Under the pieces are notes generated by a model. That model worked only from the letters and a program-made list of their open reading frames with translations, made no database searches and was not told the DNA's origin. Of a stretch of 64,000 nucleotides of DNA, positions 1 through 7,901 are shown one piece after another. Numbering within the stretch: position 1 is the stretch's first letter; every line of letters begins with the position of its first letter. The position numbers were made by a program, and so were the translations under genes. Source of the stretch: Puia sp963703355 (GTDB taxonomy: Bacteria; Bacteroidota; Bacteroidia; Chitinophagales; Chitinophagaceae); contig OY969813.1 in assembly GCA_963703355.1 (NCBI GenBank), positions 186,001-250,000 on the forward strand, written 5' to 3'.

Positions 1-850
1 ATTCCGAAGTGCCGATCCATGCTCCGGCTACTCCTGTTGGCAAATGTAGAGTCCTTGAAACAAGGGGTAATGCAAAGATGAAAATGATGGCCCATAATAC
101 TACCAATGTTATGGCGATGGGTGGATCTTCCTTTTTGGCTCTGACAGCACCTGCAACTGCAATGGAAGCCGAAACGCCGCAAACGGCGCCACCCGCACCC
201 AATACAGCTGCGAGTCGTTGATCCAGTCCAAGCTTTCTTGCTACAAAAAAGATCACGAAAAATGTAACCAGGGAAACAATAGAAGCCTGCAAAATAGCTA
301 TGGGGCCCGCCCATATAATTAATGTGAATGGAAGGGTCGCACCCAATAGTACAATTCCCAGTTTAATATAAAACTCAACCCTGAATCCTGCATCGAGCCA
401 ACGTGGTAATCCAATTACATTTGAAATGAGTAGGCCGACAACAAGCGCCACCAACGGCGGTTCAAGATTATAATGACTGGCCTGATCCCAGTTACCAGCA
501 AAATAGATAATGGTTGAAAGTATGAAGACGAAGATAAAGGCAGGAATAAAATCCTTAGGTTTTTGTCCGATGAAAGAAATGACAATGCTAAACAGTATGA
601 GGAAAGCAATCAGCAGGGCAAGATACCTGGTTGCATTCGCCGAAAACTGTGTGGCCAGTTGCGAAAAGTTTGACCACTTGGAAGGAGACACCGCAATCCA
701 TGAAATGCTCGAACCGGTGAGATAAAAAACATATGCTATAATGACGATACCGAGTCCGAGCCAGACTGCCCACCAGTCTTCCTTTAACCAGAATTCCTGC
801 CAGCCGGATGTTTTACTGGGTACTCCTGTTTCTACGGTATTTTTTGCCAT
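1..850 (-). CDS. YeiH-family putative sulfate exporter, C-terminus beyond the window
   Basis: Reading the minus strand from the ATG at 848-850 gives an open frame of about 283 codons that runs off the left edge. It is a polytopic membrane protein. A soluble start (MAKNTVETG) is followed by a Trp-rich segment and repeated hydrophobic helices. The Gly-rich stretch GGAVCGVSAS is typical of the UPF0324/YeiH family, annotated as putative sulfate exporters although substrates are poorly established. The family is about 330-430 residues, so the missing part is the last quarter or so. It is divergent from the cupin gene at 1105 and its promoter should lie in 851-1000. Family assignment is fairly sure; substrate is not. 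Confidence 0.8.
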   Translation of the reverse strand, partial: MAKNTVETGVPSKTSGWQEFWLKEDWWAVWLGLGIVIIAYVFYLTGSSISWIAVSPSKWSNFSQLATQFSANATRYLALLIAFLILFSIVISFIGQKPKDFIPAFIFVFILSTIIYFAGNWDQASHYNLEPPLVALVVGLLISNVIGLPRWLDAGFRVEFYIKLGIVLLGATLPFTLIIWAGPIAILQASIVSLVTFFVIFFVARKLGLDQRLAAVLGAGGAVCGVSASIAVAGAVRAKKEDPPIAITLVVLWAIIFIFALPLVSRTLHLPTGVAGAWIGTSE

Positions 851-1013
851 ACAGCTGTTGGTTATAATAAAAGCGGGTTTTTATAATTAACGCGTCAAAT
901 TAGGTTGATAAATTAAATCCACCAAATTAATAGACTGTTAACAAAAATGATAAGAATGAATTAATTGATTGGATGATAAAAAACCTGCGTTCTCCGTTTT
1001 CGGAATATGTTTA

Positions 1014-1021
1014 TACTTTTG
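1014..1021 (+). promoter_or_regulatory. Candidate Bacteroidota -7 box upstream of the cupin gene
   Basis: TACTTTTG fits the Bacteroidota -7 consensus TAnnTTTG and lies about 85 bases before the cupin ATG. No clear -33 TTG element is seen at the expected spacing, so this is a moderate call. The rest of 851-1104 holds no gene. Confidence 0.4.
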
Positions 1022-1104
1022 TATTCCCCCTAAGAAATATTCTCGCCGGCTCCCTCTATTAATACGTTTGAAAAATTGAAATCTCAAAAGCAAAATCAAA
1101 CAAA

Positions 1105-1506
1105 ATGAATACCACATCCATCTTCCCTCCGGGACAAAAATTGCCGAACGATGCATTTACCGGAAATGCTTTTTTATCACCCCTGGTTGCCAGAGACAAG
1201 AACAATGACTTTACAGTTGGTAGTCTGATCTATGAACCAGGAACAAGAAGTTTTTGGCACACCCATCCAAAAGGACAAATATTAATTATTATCGAAGGGG
1301 AAGGTTTGTATCAGGAAAAAGGTAAACCGGTCCGTACTTTAAAAAAAGGCGATGTAGTAGTTGCTCCGGAAAATGTGGCACATTGGCACGGAGCTTCTGC
1401 GAAAATCAGAATGGTTGACATAGCAATTACCAATTACAAAGGCGACGAACAGGCGACCTGGCTCCAGGCCGTAACGGACGAGGAATACAAAAGTGCAGGC
1501 AAATAA
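1105..1506 (+). CDS. Small cupin-domain protein
   Basis: A 133-residue single-domain cupin. The two cupin motifs are visible: H52-T-H54 followed by a Gly/Glu-rich turn (IIEGEGLYQEKGK), and the second motif PENVAHWHG with H93 and H95. These His residues plus the downstream Glu normally bind a divalent metal. This length and the HTHPKGQ start are shared with HNL-type (hydroxynitrile-lyase-like) and carboxymuconolactone-associated cupins, but the reaction cannot be read from sequence. No signal peptide, so cytoplasmic. Twelve bases separate its stop from the esterase gene at 1519, indicating an operon. Start chosen at the ATG that directly precedes the conserved N-terminus. Confidence 0.85.
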   Translation: MNTTSIFPPGQKLPNDAFTGNAFLSPLVARDKNNDFTVGSLIYEPGTRSFWHTHPKGQILIIIEGEGLYQEKGKPVRTLKKGDVVVAPENVAHWHGASAKIRMVDIAITNYKGDEQATWLQAVTDEEYKSAGK

Positions 1507-1518
1507 AATAGTATATCT

Positions 1519-2493
1519 ATGGCACCGGAAGTTCCGGATTACTCAGTTGATCCACATCTCTCACCGGCGGTGAAAGCTTTCTTAAAACCCCTGAATGCAG
1601 AAGGGCCCGCACCAGAATCCCTGTCGGAACAGGATGCGCGAAAAGTGCTGATCAAGCTACAGGCTTCGGTAAATGTTGATGTATCCGGTATTGACGAAAA
1701 TGAAAAAACGATCAGTCAGGATGGTTATACAGTAAAACTCACCATTGTACGGCCCAAGGGGAATAAAAATAAAATTCCCGTTTTTATGTTCATTCATGGT
1801 GGCGGTTGGGTACTGGGTGACTATCCCACACACAAACGTTTGGTAAGAGATCTTGTGGTGGCGTCGGGAACAGCTGCTGTTTTTGTTCATTATACACTTT
1901 CACCAGAAGCACATTATCCGCAGGCTATCCACGAGATTTACGCGGCAACAAAATGGGTATCAGAACATGGCGATGAAATCAATGTGGATGGAAATAATAT
2001 GGCTGCCACGGGTAATAGTGCAGGTGGCAATATGACCATTGCACTGTGTTTGATGGCGAAAGACAAAGGTGGCCCGCTAATTAAATTGCAAATATTAATG
2101 TGGCCGGCTACAGATACCAGGTTCACCGGGGAATCTTATGAAAAATATGGCCGGCAACGATTTCTTACCATTCCACTGATGAAATGGTCCTGGGATCGGT
2201 ACACGATGGATGCGGCGCAACGCAAAGAGAAATATGCTTCTCCTTTGCAGGCTTCCCTCGAAGAATTAAAAGATTTACCACCTGCCCTTATTCAGGTTGC
2301 GGAGAATGACATTTTAAGAGATGAAGGCGAAGCATTCGGAAGAAAATTGGAGCAGGCGGGTGTAAAGGTTTTATCAGTTAGATACAACGGAGTGATTCAT
2401 GATTTTGGCATGTTGAATGGATTGGCCGAAACGCCGCAGGTAAAGGGCCTGATAGAACTCGCGGCCGCGGAATTGAAAAAGCACTTGCAATGA
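1519..2493 (+). CDS. Alpha/beta hydrolase, HSL-type esterase/lipase
   Basis: A 324-residue serine hydrolase of the hormone-sensitive-lipase branch. The oxyanion-hole motif HGGGW begins at H93, the nucleophile elbow GNSAGG places Ser167, and the expected partners Asp264 (NDILRDEG) and His294 (IHDFG) complete the triad. These enzymes hydrolyse short acyl esters; the natural substrate is unknown. No signal peptide, so it should act in the cytoplasm, probably on small esters or lactones linked to the co-transcribed cupin. It is the last gene of a two-gene operon and faces the M13 peptidase gene tail to tail. Confidence 0.88.
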   Translation: MAPEVPDYSVDPHLSPAVKAFLKPLNAEGPAPESLSEQDARKVLIKLQASVNVDVSGIDENEKTISQDGYTVKLTIVRPKGNKNKIPVFMFIHGGGWVLGDYPTHKRLVRDLVVASGTAAVFVHYTLSPEAHYPQAIHEIYAATKWVSEHGDEINVDGNNMAATGNSAGGNMTIALCLMAKDKGGPLIKLQILMWPATDTRFTGESYEKYGRQRFLTIPLMKWSWDRYTMDAAQRKEKYASPLQASLEELKDLPPALIQVAENDILRDEGEAFGRKLEQAGVKVLSVRYNGVIHDFGMLNGLAETPQVKGLIELAAAELKKHLQ

Positions 2494-2517
2494 ATGTTGA
2501 ATTCAATAAGCAAGTGC
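2481..2517. terminator. Hairpin between convergent esterase and M13 peptidase genes
   Basis: GCACTTGC at 2481-2488 pairs with GCAAGTGC at 2510-2517 and contains a second small palindrome (TTGAATTCAA). It overlaps the esterase stop codon. There is no long T run, so terminator function is only plausible. Confidence 0.35.
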
Positions 2518-2536
2518 AAAATCAGATACATGCTAT

Positions 2537-4552
2537 TTACCAGATATGAATCCTCTTCTCTTCGGGTAAATACATGGAATCGCCCTGCTTCACATGGAAT
2601 GTCTCATAAAAATGAGGATTGTTCATCAGCGGACCATTTACACGCCACATAGGAGGAGAGTGTGGATTATTGTTGATCCACAAACGCAGGAATTCATTTT
2701 TCATTTTTACGCGCCAGATACGCGCAACTGAAATAAAGAACCGCTGATCTGGTGTATAGCCGCCAATCATGGTAGTATCTTGTCCTTCTTTAGTCAGCTT
2801 AAACGCATCATACGCGATAGAAACGCCGCCAACATCTGCTGCATTTTCGCCAACGGTCATAGCGCCTTTAACGTGCACGGTATCCAGCACCACGAAACTA
2901 TTGTAGAGGTCAATTACCTTTTGCGTTTTTGCTTTGAATTTGGCGTAATCATCTTTTGTCCACCAGCTTTTCACGTTGCCATCTTTATCGTACTGAGCAC
3001 CCTGGTCGTCGAATGTGTGTGTAATTTCATGACCGATTACCATACCGATACCTCCGTAGTTCAGGGCATCGTCGGCATTGTTGTCAAAATAGGGAGGTTG
3101 CAAAATAGCTGCCGGAAAAACAATTTCATTGGCATTTGGATTGTTATAGGCTGTAACTGTTGAAGGCGACGTAAACCACTCGGTTCTATCCACCGGTTTA
3201 TTGAGTTTCGCCAGTTGAAACAAATAATTGCTGGTAGAAGCAGATACGATGTTTTCTAAATATTTATCTTTTACGATCACCACATTGCCATAATCTCTCC
3301 ACTTGTCGGGATAGCCTATTTTCTTGGTCATCGCAAACAATTTTTCTTTGGCTTTTAATTTAGTGCTGTCGCTCATCCAGTCCAGCTTATCAATTCTAAT
3401 GGCCAATGCTTTCTGTAAATTATTTACAAGATCCAGCACACGATTTTTTGCATCTTCAGTAAAATATTTTTTAACGTATAATTGTCCCAACGCTCCGCCC
3501 AATAACTGATCCACAGAAGCCGCCATTTTTTCACCACGGCTTTTTTGCTTTGCCTGACCGGTAATCACTTTATTTAATTCAAATGAAGCATCCACAAAAG
3601 GCTGGCTCAATTCGTCTGCATAATTACTGATGGTATAAGCCTTCAGGTAAATTTTCCAGTCGCTGAGGGGAATGGATTTCAGGGCAGCATTCAGTTTGTC
3701 GTAGTACGCTGGTTGCGCCACATCAATAGAATCCGTTTTTGCCCCCAGATCATCTAAAACACGCTGCCACCCAATATTTGGCTGTTTTTTTATCATCGTT
3801 GAAACAGACATCTTATTGTAATTGGCATTCACATCGCGTAATTCAATATTCGTTCTGTGCGAACCAGCAAGTTGTTTGTCAATATTGTAAACAATGTCCG
3901 CATCTTTGGATGCCGTGGTGGTGTCGCTGCCGGTAAGTTGAAATAGTTTAGCAAGATATAATTGGTAAGCCTGCTGAATGGCTACGCTGGGTGCATCCGT
4001 TTTGAAATAATAATCTCTCTCCGGCAGGCCGATACCCGTCTGATAGATATGTGCGATGTTCAGGTTGCTGTTTTTATTATCAGGACCCACCCCAAAAGCC
4101 AGCAATGAAGTATTGTTTGCCCTGGCTTCTGTTGTTACAAATTTCATCAACGAAGAAAGATTATTGATACTGTCAATACTGGCAAGCAAAGGCTTAATGG
4201 GATTAAAGTTGCGTTGGTTGATCGTGGTTGTATCCATTCCTGAAGCATAAAAATCACCCAGCTTCTGTTCAATGCTGCCTGGAGTATTATTGGCTTTTGA
4301 AACGCTGTCCAGGATACCCTGCAAGCGCAACCGCTGCGGATAATTCATAAACATATAGGCTCCCACACCTGACTGTGAGGGTGGTATCTGGGCCGTATCG
4401 TACCAGATACGGTTCACATACATAAAAAAATTGTTTTCCGGTTTGACTGAAGAATCAATTCCATTAATATCTGACGTGACAACTGTTGCAGGTTTGCTTT
4501 GGCACCCCGACAGCAAAACCAATACCAAAGAAAGGAGTGATAATATTTTCAT
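2537..4552 (-). CDS. M13 (neprilysin-type) zinc metallopeptidase lipoprotein
   Basis: A 671-residue secreted peptidase. The zinc motif HEITH is at residues 508-512 and the third ligand sits in GENAADVGG, the M13 family signature ExxxD. The C-terminal region has the family's NNPHSPPMWRVNGP substrate-pocket segment, and the N-terminal half is the usual helical M13_N domain. The start is placed at the internal ATG (4552), not the upstream in-frame ATG at 4588, because MKILSLLSLVLVLLSGC then forms a clean lipoprotein signal with the lipobox Cys. The mature protein is therefore probably anchored to an envelope membrane and degrades short peptides. Single gene; the next minus-strand gene upstream ends at 4608. 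Confidence 0.93.
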   Translation of the reverse strand: MKILSLLSLVLVLLSGCQSKPATVVTSDINGIDSSVKPENNFFMYVNRIWYDTAQIPPSQSGVGAYMFMNYPQRLRLQGILDSVSKANNTPGSIEQKLGDFYASGMDTTTINQRNFNPIKPLLASIDSINNLSSLMKFVTTEARANNTSLLAFGVGPDNKNSNLNIAHIYQTGIGLPERDYYFKTDAPSVAIQQAYQLYLAKLFQLTGSDTTTASKDADIVYNIDKQLAGSHRTNIELRDVNANYNKMSVSTMIKKQPNIGWQRVLDDLGAKTDSIDVAQPAYYDKLNAALKSIPLSDWKIYLKAYTISNYADELSQPFVDASFELNKVITGQAKQKSRGEKMAASVDQLLGGALGQLYVKKYFTEDAKNRVLDLVNNLQKALAIRIDKLDWMSDSTKLKAKEKLFAMTKKIGYPDKWRDYGNVVIVKDKYLENIVSASTSNYLFQLAKLNKPVDRTEWFTSPSTVTAYNNPNANEIVFPAAILQPPYFDNNADDALNYGGIGMVIGHEITHTFDDQGAQYDKDGNVKSWWTKDDYAKFKAKTQKVIDLYNSFVVLDTVHVKGAMTVGENAADVGGVSIAYDAFKLTKEGQDTTMIGGYTPDQRFFISVARIWRVKMKNEFLRLWINNNPHSPPMWRVNGPLMNNPHFYETFHVKQGDSMYLPEEKRIHIW

Positions 4553-4607
4553 ACGTAATGCCGAAGTTAGTTGATATTGATATTCCAAAAATAAGCAGAC
4601 AATTCTG

Positions 4608-5018
4608 TCAATTATTTTTTACCTTTTTTAAAATGTAGACGGTATTATCCAGCAATTCATTTTCAGGTGGCCTGCCATCCTCATGGAAATGCATGATTTC
4701 GGTTATTTTATATTCTTCATCGCTGTTTTTAATCAAAAAAATTCCGAAAGTATCCTTGCGCCCGGAATTGGTGGATCGTAGCGTTAAAACGAAAGTGACA
4801 TTCGACTTCCCGATTTTATAAATGTAATGGCCGTTCCATTCATTGTTACTGCCCAGCGAAAAATATATGCTGTCGGAATCAGAGAAATGTAATGAAATAT
4901 TTTTCTCGCCCCCCAGTTGCACCAACCAGTTTCCATTAAAATCACTTTGATCAATTTCCTGGGCACAGACGGAGCCTCTAATAACCAGAATGGATAATAG
5001 TAGCAGTATTTTTTTCAT
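4608..5018 (-). CDS. Small secreted protein of unknown function
   Basis: A 136-residue protein with a signal peptide (MKKILLLLSILVIRGSVCAQ). The mature part reads like a small beta-barrel or lipocalin-like fold: alternating hydrophobic residues, FNGNWLVQLGG near the start and a charged LKKVKNN tail. I do not recognise a family. The ATG at 5018 is preferred over one at 5123: it is preceded by AGGGA, begins directly with the signal peptide, and the longer version would overlap the permease stop at 5120. It lies downstream of the FtsX permease on the same strand and may be co-transcribed with it. Confidence 0.65.
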   Translation of the reverse strand: MKKILLLLSILVIRGSVCAQEIDQSDFNGNWLVQLGGEKNISLHFSDSDSIYFSLGSNNEWNGHYIYKIGKSNVTFVLTLRSTNSGRKDTFGIFLIKNSDEEYKITEIMHFHEDGRPPENELLDNTVYILKKVKNN

Positions 5019-5119
5019 GCTTCCCTGCAAGATATGAAGCTTAATCAAAGCGCGGGGTGTCTTTGCCAGCCCACCTTTGTTAAAACTCCGGTGGGCAAAG
5101 CCGACTTGATCGCCGAAGT

Positions 5120-7594
5120 TCATTCTGAACGAAGGCTATTTATTGGATTTGCAATGGCTGCTCTGATTGCCTGGTAGCTCACCGTTACCAATGCAATGGC
5201 CAAAGCCAAAACACCTGCAATAAAAAATATCCACCAGCCCATGTTTATTCTATAGGCAAAATCCTGGAGCCATTTATTCATGGCAAGCCACGCAACAGGG
5301 AATGCAATCAACGTCGCGATGGTTACCAACTTTAAAAACTCCTTCGATAATAGCCCGACCACCGTTTGCACAGAAGCACCCAACACTTTTCTAACACCGA
5401 TTTCTTTCTTCCGGCGTTCTGCGGTGAAGATCGATAAGCCGAACAAACCGAGACAAGCGACAAAAATCGAGAGAAAGGTAAAAATACCAAATACAGTGCC
5501 CATGCGTTGTTCGGAACGATATAAGGCATCGAATTCGCTATCCAGGAAGCTAAAATCAAAGGGAGTAGCCGGCGCAAAGCCTTTCCATTTTGCTTCGATG
5601 CTGCTGATCTGTTCATTGATTTTTCCGGGCTGTAATCGGACGGAGATGAATGATGTGTGAAGATTGTAGGTCTTTGATGAAGTATTAAACAAAGCGAAAG
5701 GTTCGACCAGCTCATGAAACGAAGCGATATTGAAATCTTTAACTACTGCAATAACTTTAAAACGCTGACTGTTGCCGGGATAGCCAAGATATTTTCCCAC
5801 AGGTTCCTTCCAACCTATTTTTGTCGCTGCCGTTTCATTGATTATTACAGAAGCTGAATCATTAAATTCTTTTGAAAAATTCCTTCCCTTCGAAATTTGA
5901 ATTTTCAATGTGGGAATAAAATCATTATCAACCATAAATGAAGAAAGGTCTATATCATTCATCAATGGCTTGTCGGTTTCCGTTGCTTCCGGTGTATAAC
6001 CATCTCCAAAATTTCCCTTGGACGGAATACTGCTGGAAATCGATGCATCGATCACTCCTGGTAGTCTCTTGATTTCATCACGAAAGGACTCTTCGGTATT
6101 TCCCAAACGTTTTGTGTTGGCGATAACCACCACATTTTCTTTATTGAGTCCTAGGTCTTTGTTCTGTTCATATTTCAGTTGCTCAAACACCACGATCGTG
6201 CAGATGATCAGTATCACGGAGACAGTAAATTGAAAAACCACCAGACCGTTTCTAATTAGAAGATTAGCGACATTCGTCCTGAAAAGTTTTATGCCTTTCA
6301 ATACTTCCACAGGCTTGAATGACGTAAGGTAAAATGCAGGATATAAACCCGCAAGCAATCCCGTAAATAAACACAAACCCAATACTAAAATCCAGATGTG
6401 ACTTGTAATAATCGAACTGAATGCGAGTGATTTTCCTGACACTTCGTTAAAAGGTTTTAATAGAAATAAAACCAGCAGGAGACCTATGATCGTTGCGACA
6501 AAGCTATAAAGCATTGCCTCCGTTAGAAACTGTTTGATCAATTGTGTTTTTATCGAACCCATCACTTTTCGAATACCCACTTCTTTTGCTCTCGTTGCAG
6601 ACTGCGCTGTGGAAAGATTCATAAAATTTACACAGGCAAGAATGATAATGAACAGGGCTATGATCGAAAAGATGTAGACATATTTTATGTCGCTTAATGT
6701 CGTTAGCCTGGCAGGCACCTGCATGGGGATTGCGTGCAAATGCACGGACGTGAACGGCATCAGGCCATAACGAAGTATGCCGCCCTTTTTTAAGAAATCG
6801 TCATAAGACTGACCTTTATTAAATGCCCGCGCTTTCACCATTTCAGGAAACTTTGCTTCCAGCTTCGCCACCGATACTTCGTCTACGGGTACCGTATTTT
6901 TCAATTTTATCCAGGTATTTACCTGCAGCCAACCCCAGTTCCAGCTTCTCTTTTTCACTTCAGGATACGTGGAGATCGGTGCCAGCATATCGAACTGGAA
7001 AGAAGAATTGAAAGGAATATTTTTTAATACGGCAGTTACTACAAAGGGTTTTCTATCGGTATCGAACAATAAGATTTTGCCGATGGGGTTTTCATCCGCA
7101 AAATATTTTTTAGCTGTTGCTTCTGTAATGACAACTGAATTTGGCTTTTGCAGACAAGCGGCTGCACTACCCTGTGAAAGCTGATAATTGAAGACCTGTA
7201 AAAAATTGGAGTCGACAGCGAGGATATTTTTCTCCGAATAATAGTTTTCGACTTTTGTCTTTCCATCGTAACGCACTATCACGTCACCCGGGCGATAGAC
7301 CCTGGCATACGATTCTACTTCGGGATACATATCCTTTAGGGCCGGTCCAACAGCAGGAGCCGTGTTGCCTCCGGTAGTGTTCTCAGGACCACCATTATCC
7401 GCAACCGTCATATTTACCTGGAACAGATGATCCGCATGGGCAAAAAATCGGTCATAGCTCAATTCATCCTTCACATACATCACGATCATGATCACGCAGG
7501 CCATGGCAATCGCCAGCCCCGAGATATTCAGAAAGCTGTTTACTTTATTGCGCCGCATATTGCGCCAGGCTGTTTTCAGATAGTTTTTAAACAT
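5120..7594 (-). CDS. MacB/FtsX-type ABC transporter permease
   Basis: An 824-residue permease of the type very common in Bacteroidota. It starts with the signature MFKNYLKTAWRNMRRNKVNS and a first transmembrane helix. A MacB periplasmic domain follows (roughly residues 50-250), then an FtsX domain with three helices (about 285-425), a second periplasmic domain, and a second FtsX domain at the C-terminus. Both FtsX domains carry the coupling-helix motif (A)xxxKEVGIRKVxG / RRKKEIGVRKVLGAS. Such proteins work with a separate MacB-type ATPase, which is not present in the window, to extrude peptides or respond to envelope stress. It is likely the promoter-proximal gene of a short operon with the gene at 4608. 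Confidence 0.92.
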   Translation of the reverse strand: MFKNYLKTAWRNMRRNKVNSFLNISGLAIAMACVIMIVMYVKDELSYDRFFAHADHLFQVNMTVADNGGPENTTGGNTAPAVGPALKDMYPEVESYARVYRPGDVIVRYDGKTKVENYYSEKNILAVDSNFLQVFNYQLSQGSAAACLQKPNSVVITEATAKKYFADENPIGKILLFDTDRKPFVVTAVLKNIPFNSSFQFDMLAPISTYPEVKKRSWNWGWLQVNTWIKLKNTVPVDEVSVAKLEAKFPEMVKARAFNKGQSYDDFLKKGGILRYGLMPFTSVHLHAIPMQVPARLTTLSDIKYVYIFSIIALFIIILACVNFMNLSTAQSATRAKEVGIRKVMGSIKTQLIKQFLTEAMLYSFVATIIGLLLVLFLLKPFNEVSGKSLAFSSIITSHIWILVLGLCLFTGLLAGLYPAFYLTSFKPVEVLKGIKLFRTNVANLLIRNGLVVFQFTVSVILIICTIVVFEQLKYEQNKDLGLNKENVVVIANTKRLGNTEESFRDEIKRLPGVIDASISSSIPSKGNFGDGYTPEATETDKPLMNDIDLSSFMVDNDFIPTLKIQISKGRNFSKEFNDSASVIINETAATKIGWKEPVGKYLGYPGNSQRFKVIAVVKDFNIASFHELVEPFALFNTSSKTYNLHTSFISVRLQPGKINEQISSIEAKWKGFAPATPFDFSFLDSEFDALYRSEQRMGTVFGIFTFLSIFVACLGLFGLSIFTAERRKKEIGVRKVLGASVQTVVGLLSKEFLKLVTIATLIAFPVAWLAMNKWLQDFAYRINMGWWIFFIAGVLALAIALVTVSYQAIRAAIANPINSLRSE

Positions 7595-7901
7595 GGTTAT
7601 GATTTTTGTGGATAAGCTGTTATGCTTTCACCGAAATCATGCCATTCGTCTTAGCTGGTGAAATACATTTACTTACATTAGAATTTTCGGACAGAAGTGT
7701 ATGCTTTTGATACAAGATGCTGTACGGTTTCGGCAGTTATATAACACGTTCTTCTGGGGCATTAGGACAGTTGCAGAATATTTGAAGCCTCCATGTCTTC
7801 AGCGTTTGGTGATTATAACAATCCGGAATTTTCTACACCCTAAATACAAGAGGGGTATTAATGTTGGAATTATATTAATTCTTATCTTCCAGTAACAGTT
7901 C
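7595..7901. other. Divergent intergenic region, no gene seen
   Basis: This 307-base gap lies between the divergent permease and kinase genes and should hold both promoters. Short open frames exist but none has coding character. I see no strong dyad or consensus promoter that I would defend. Confidence 0.4.
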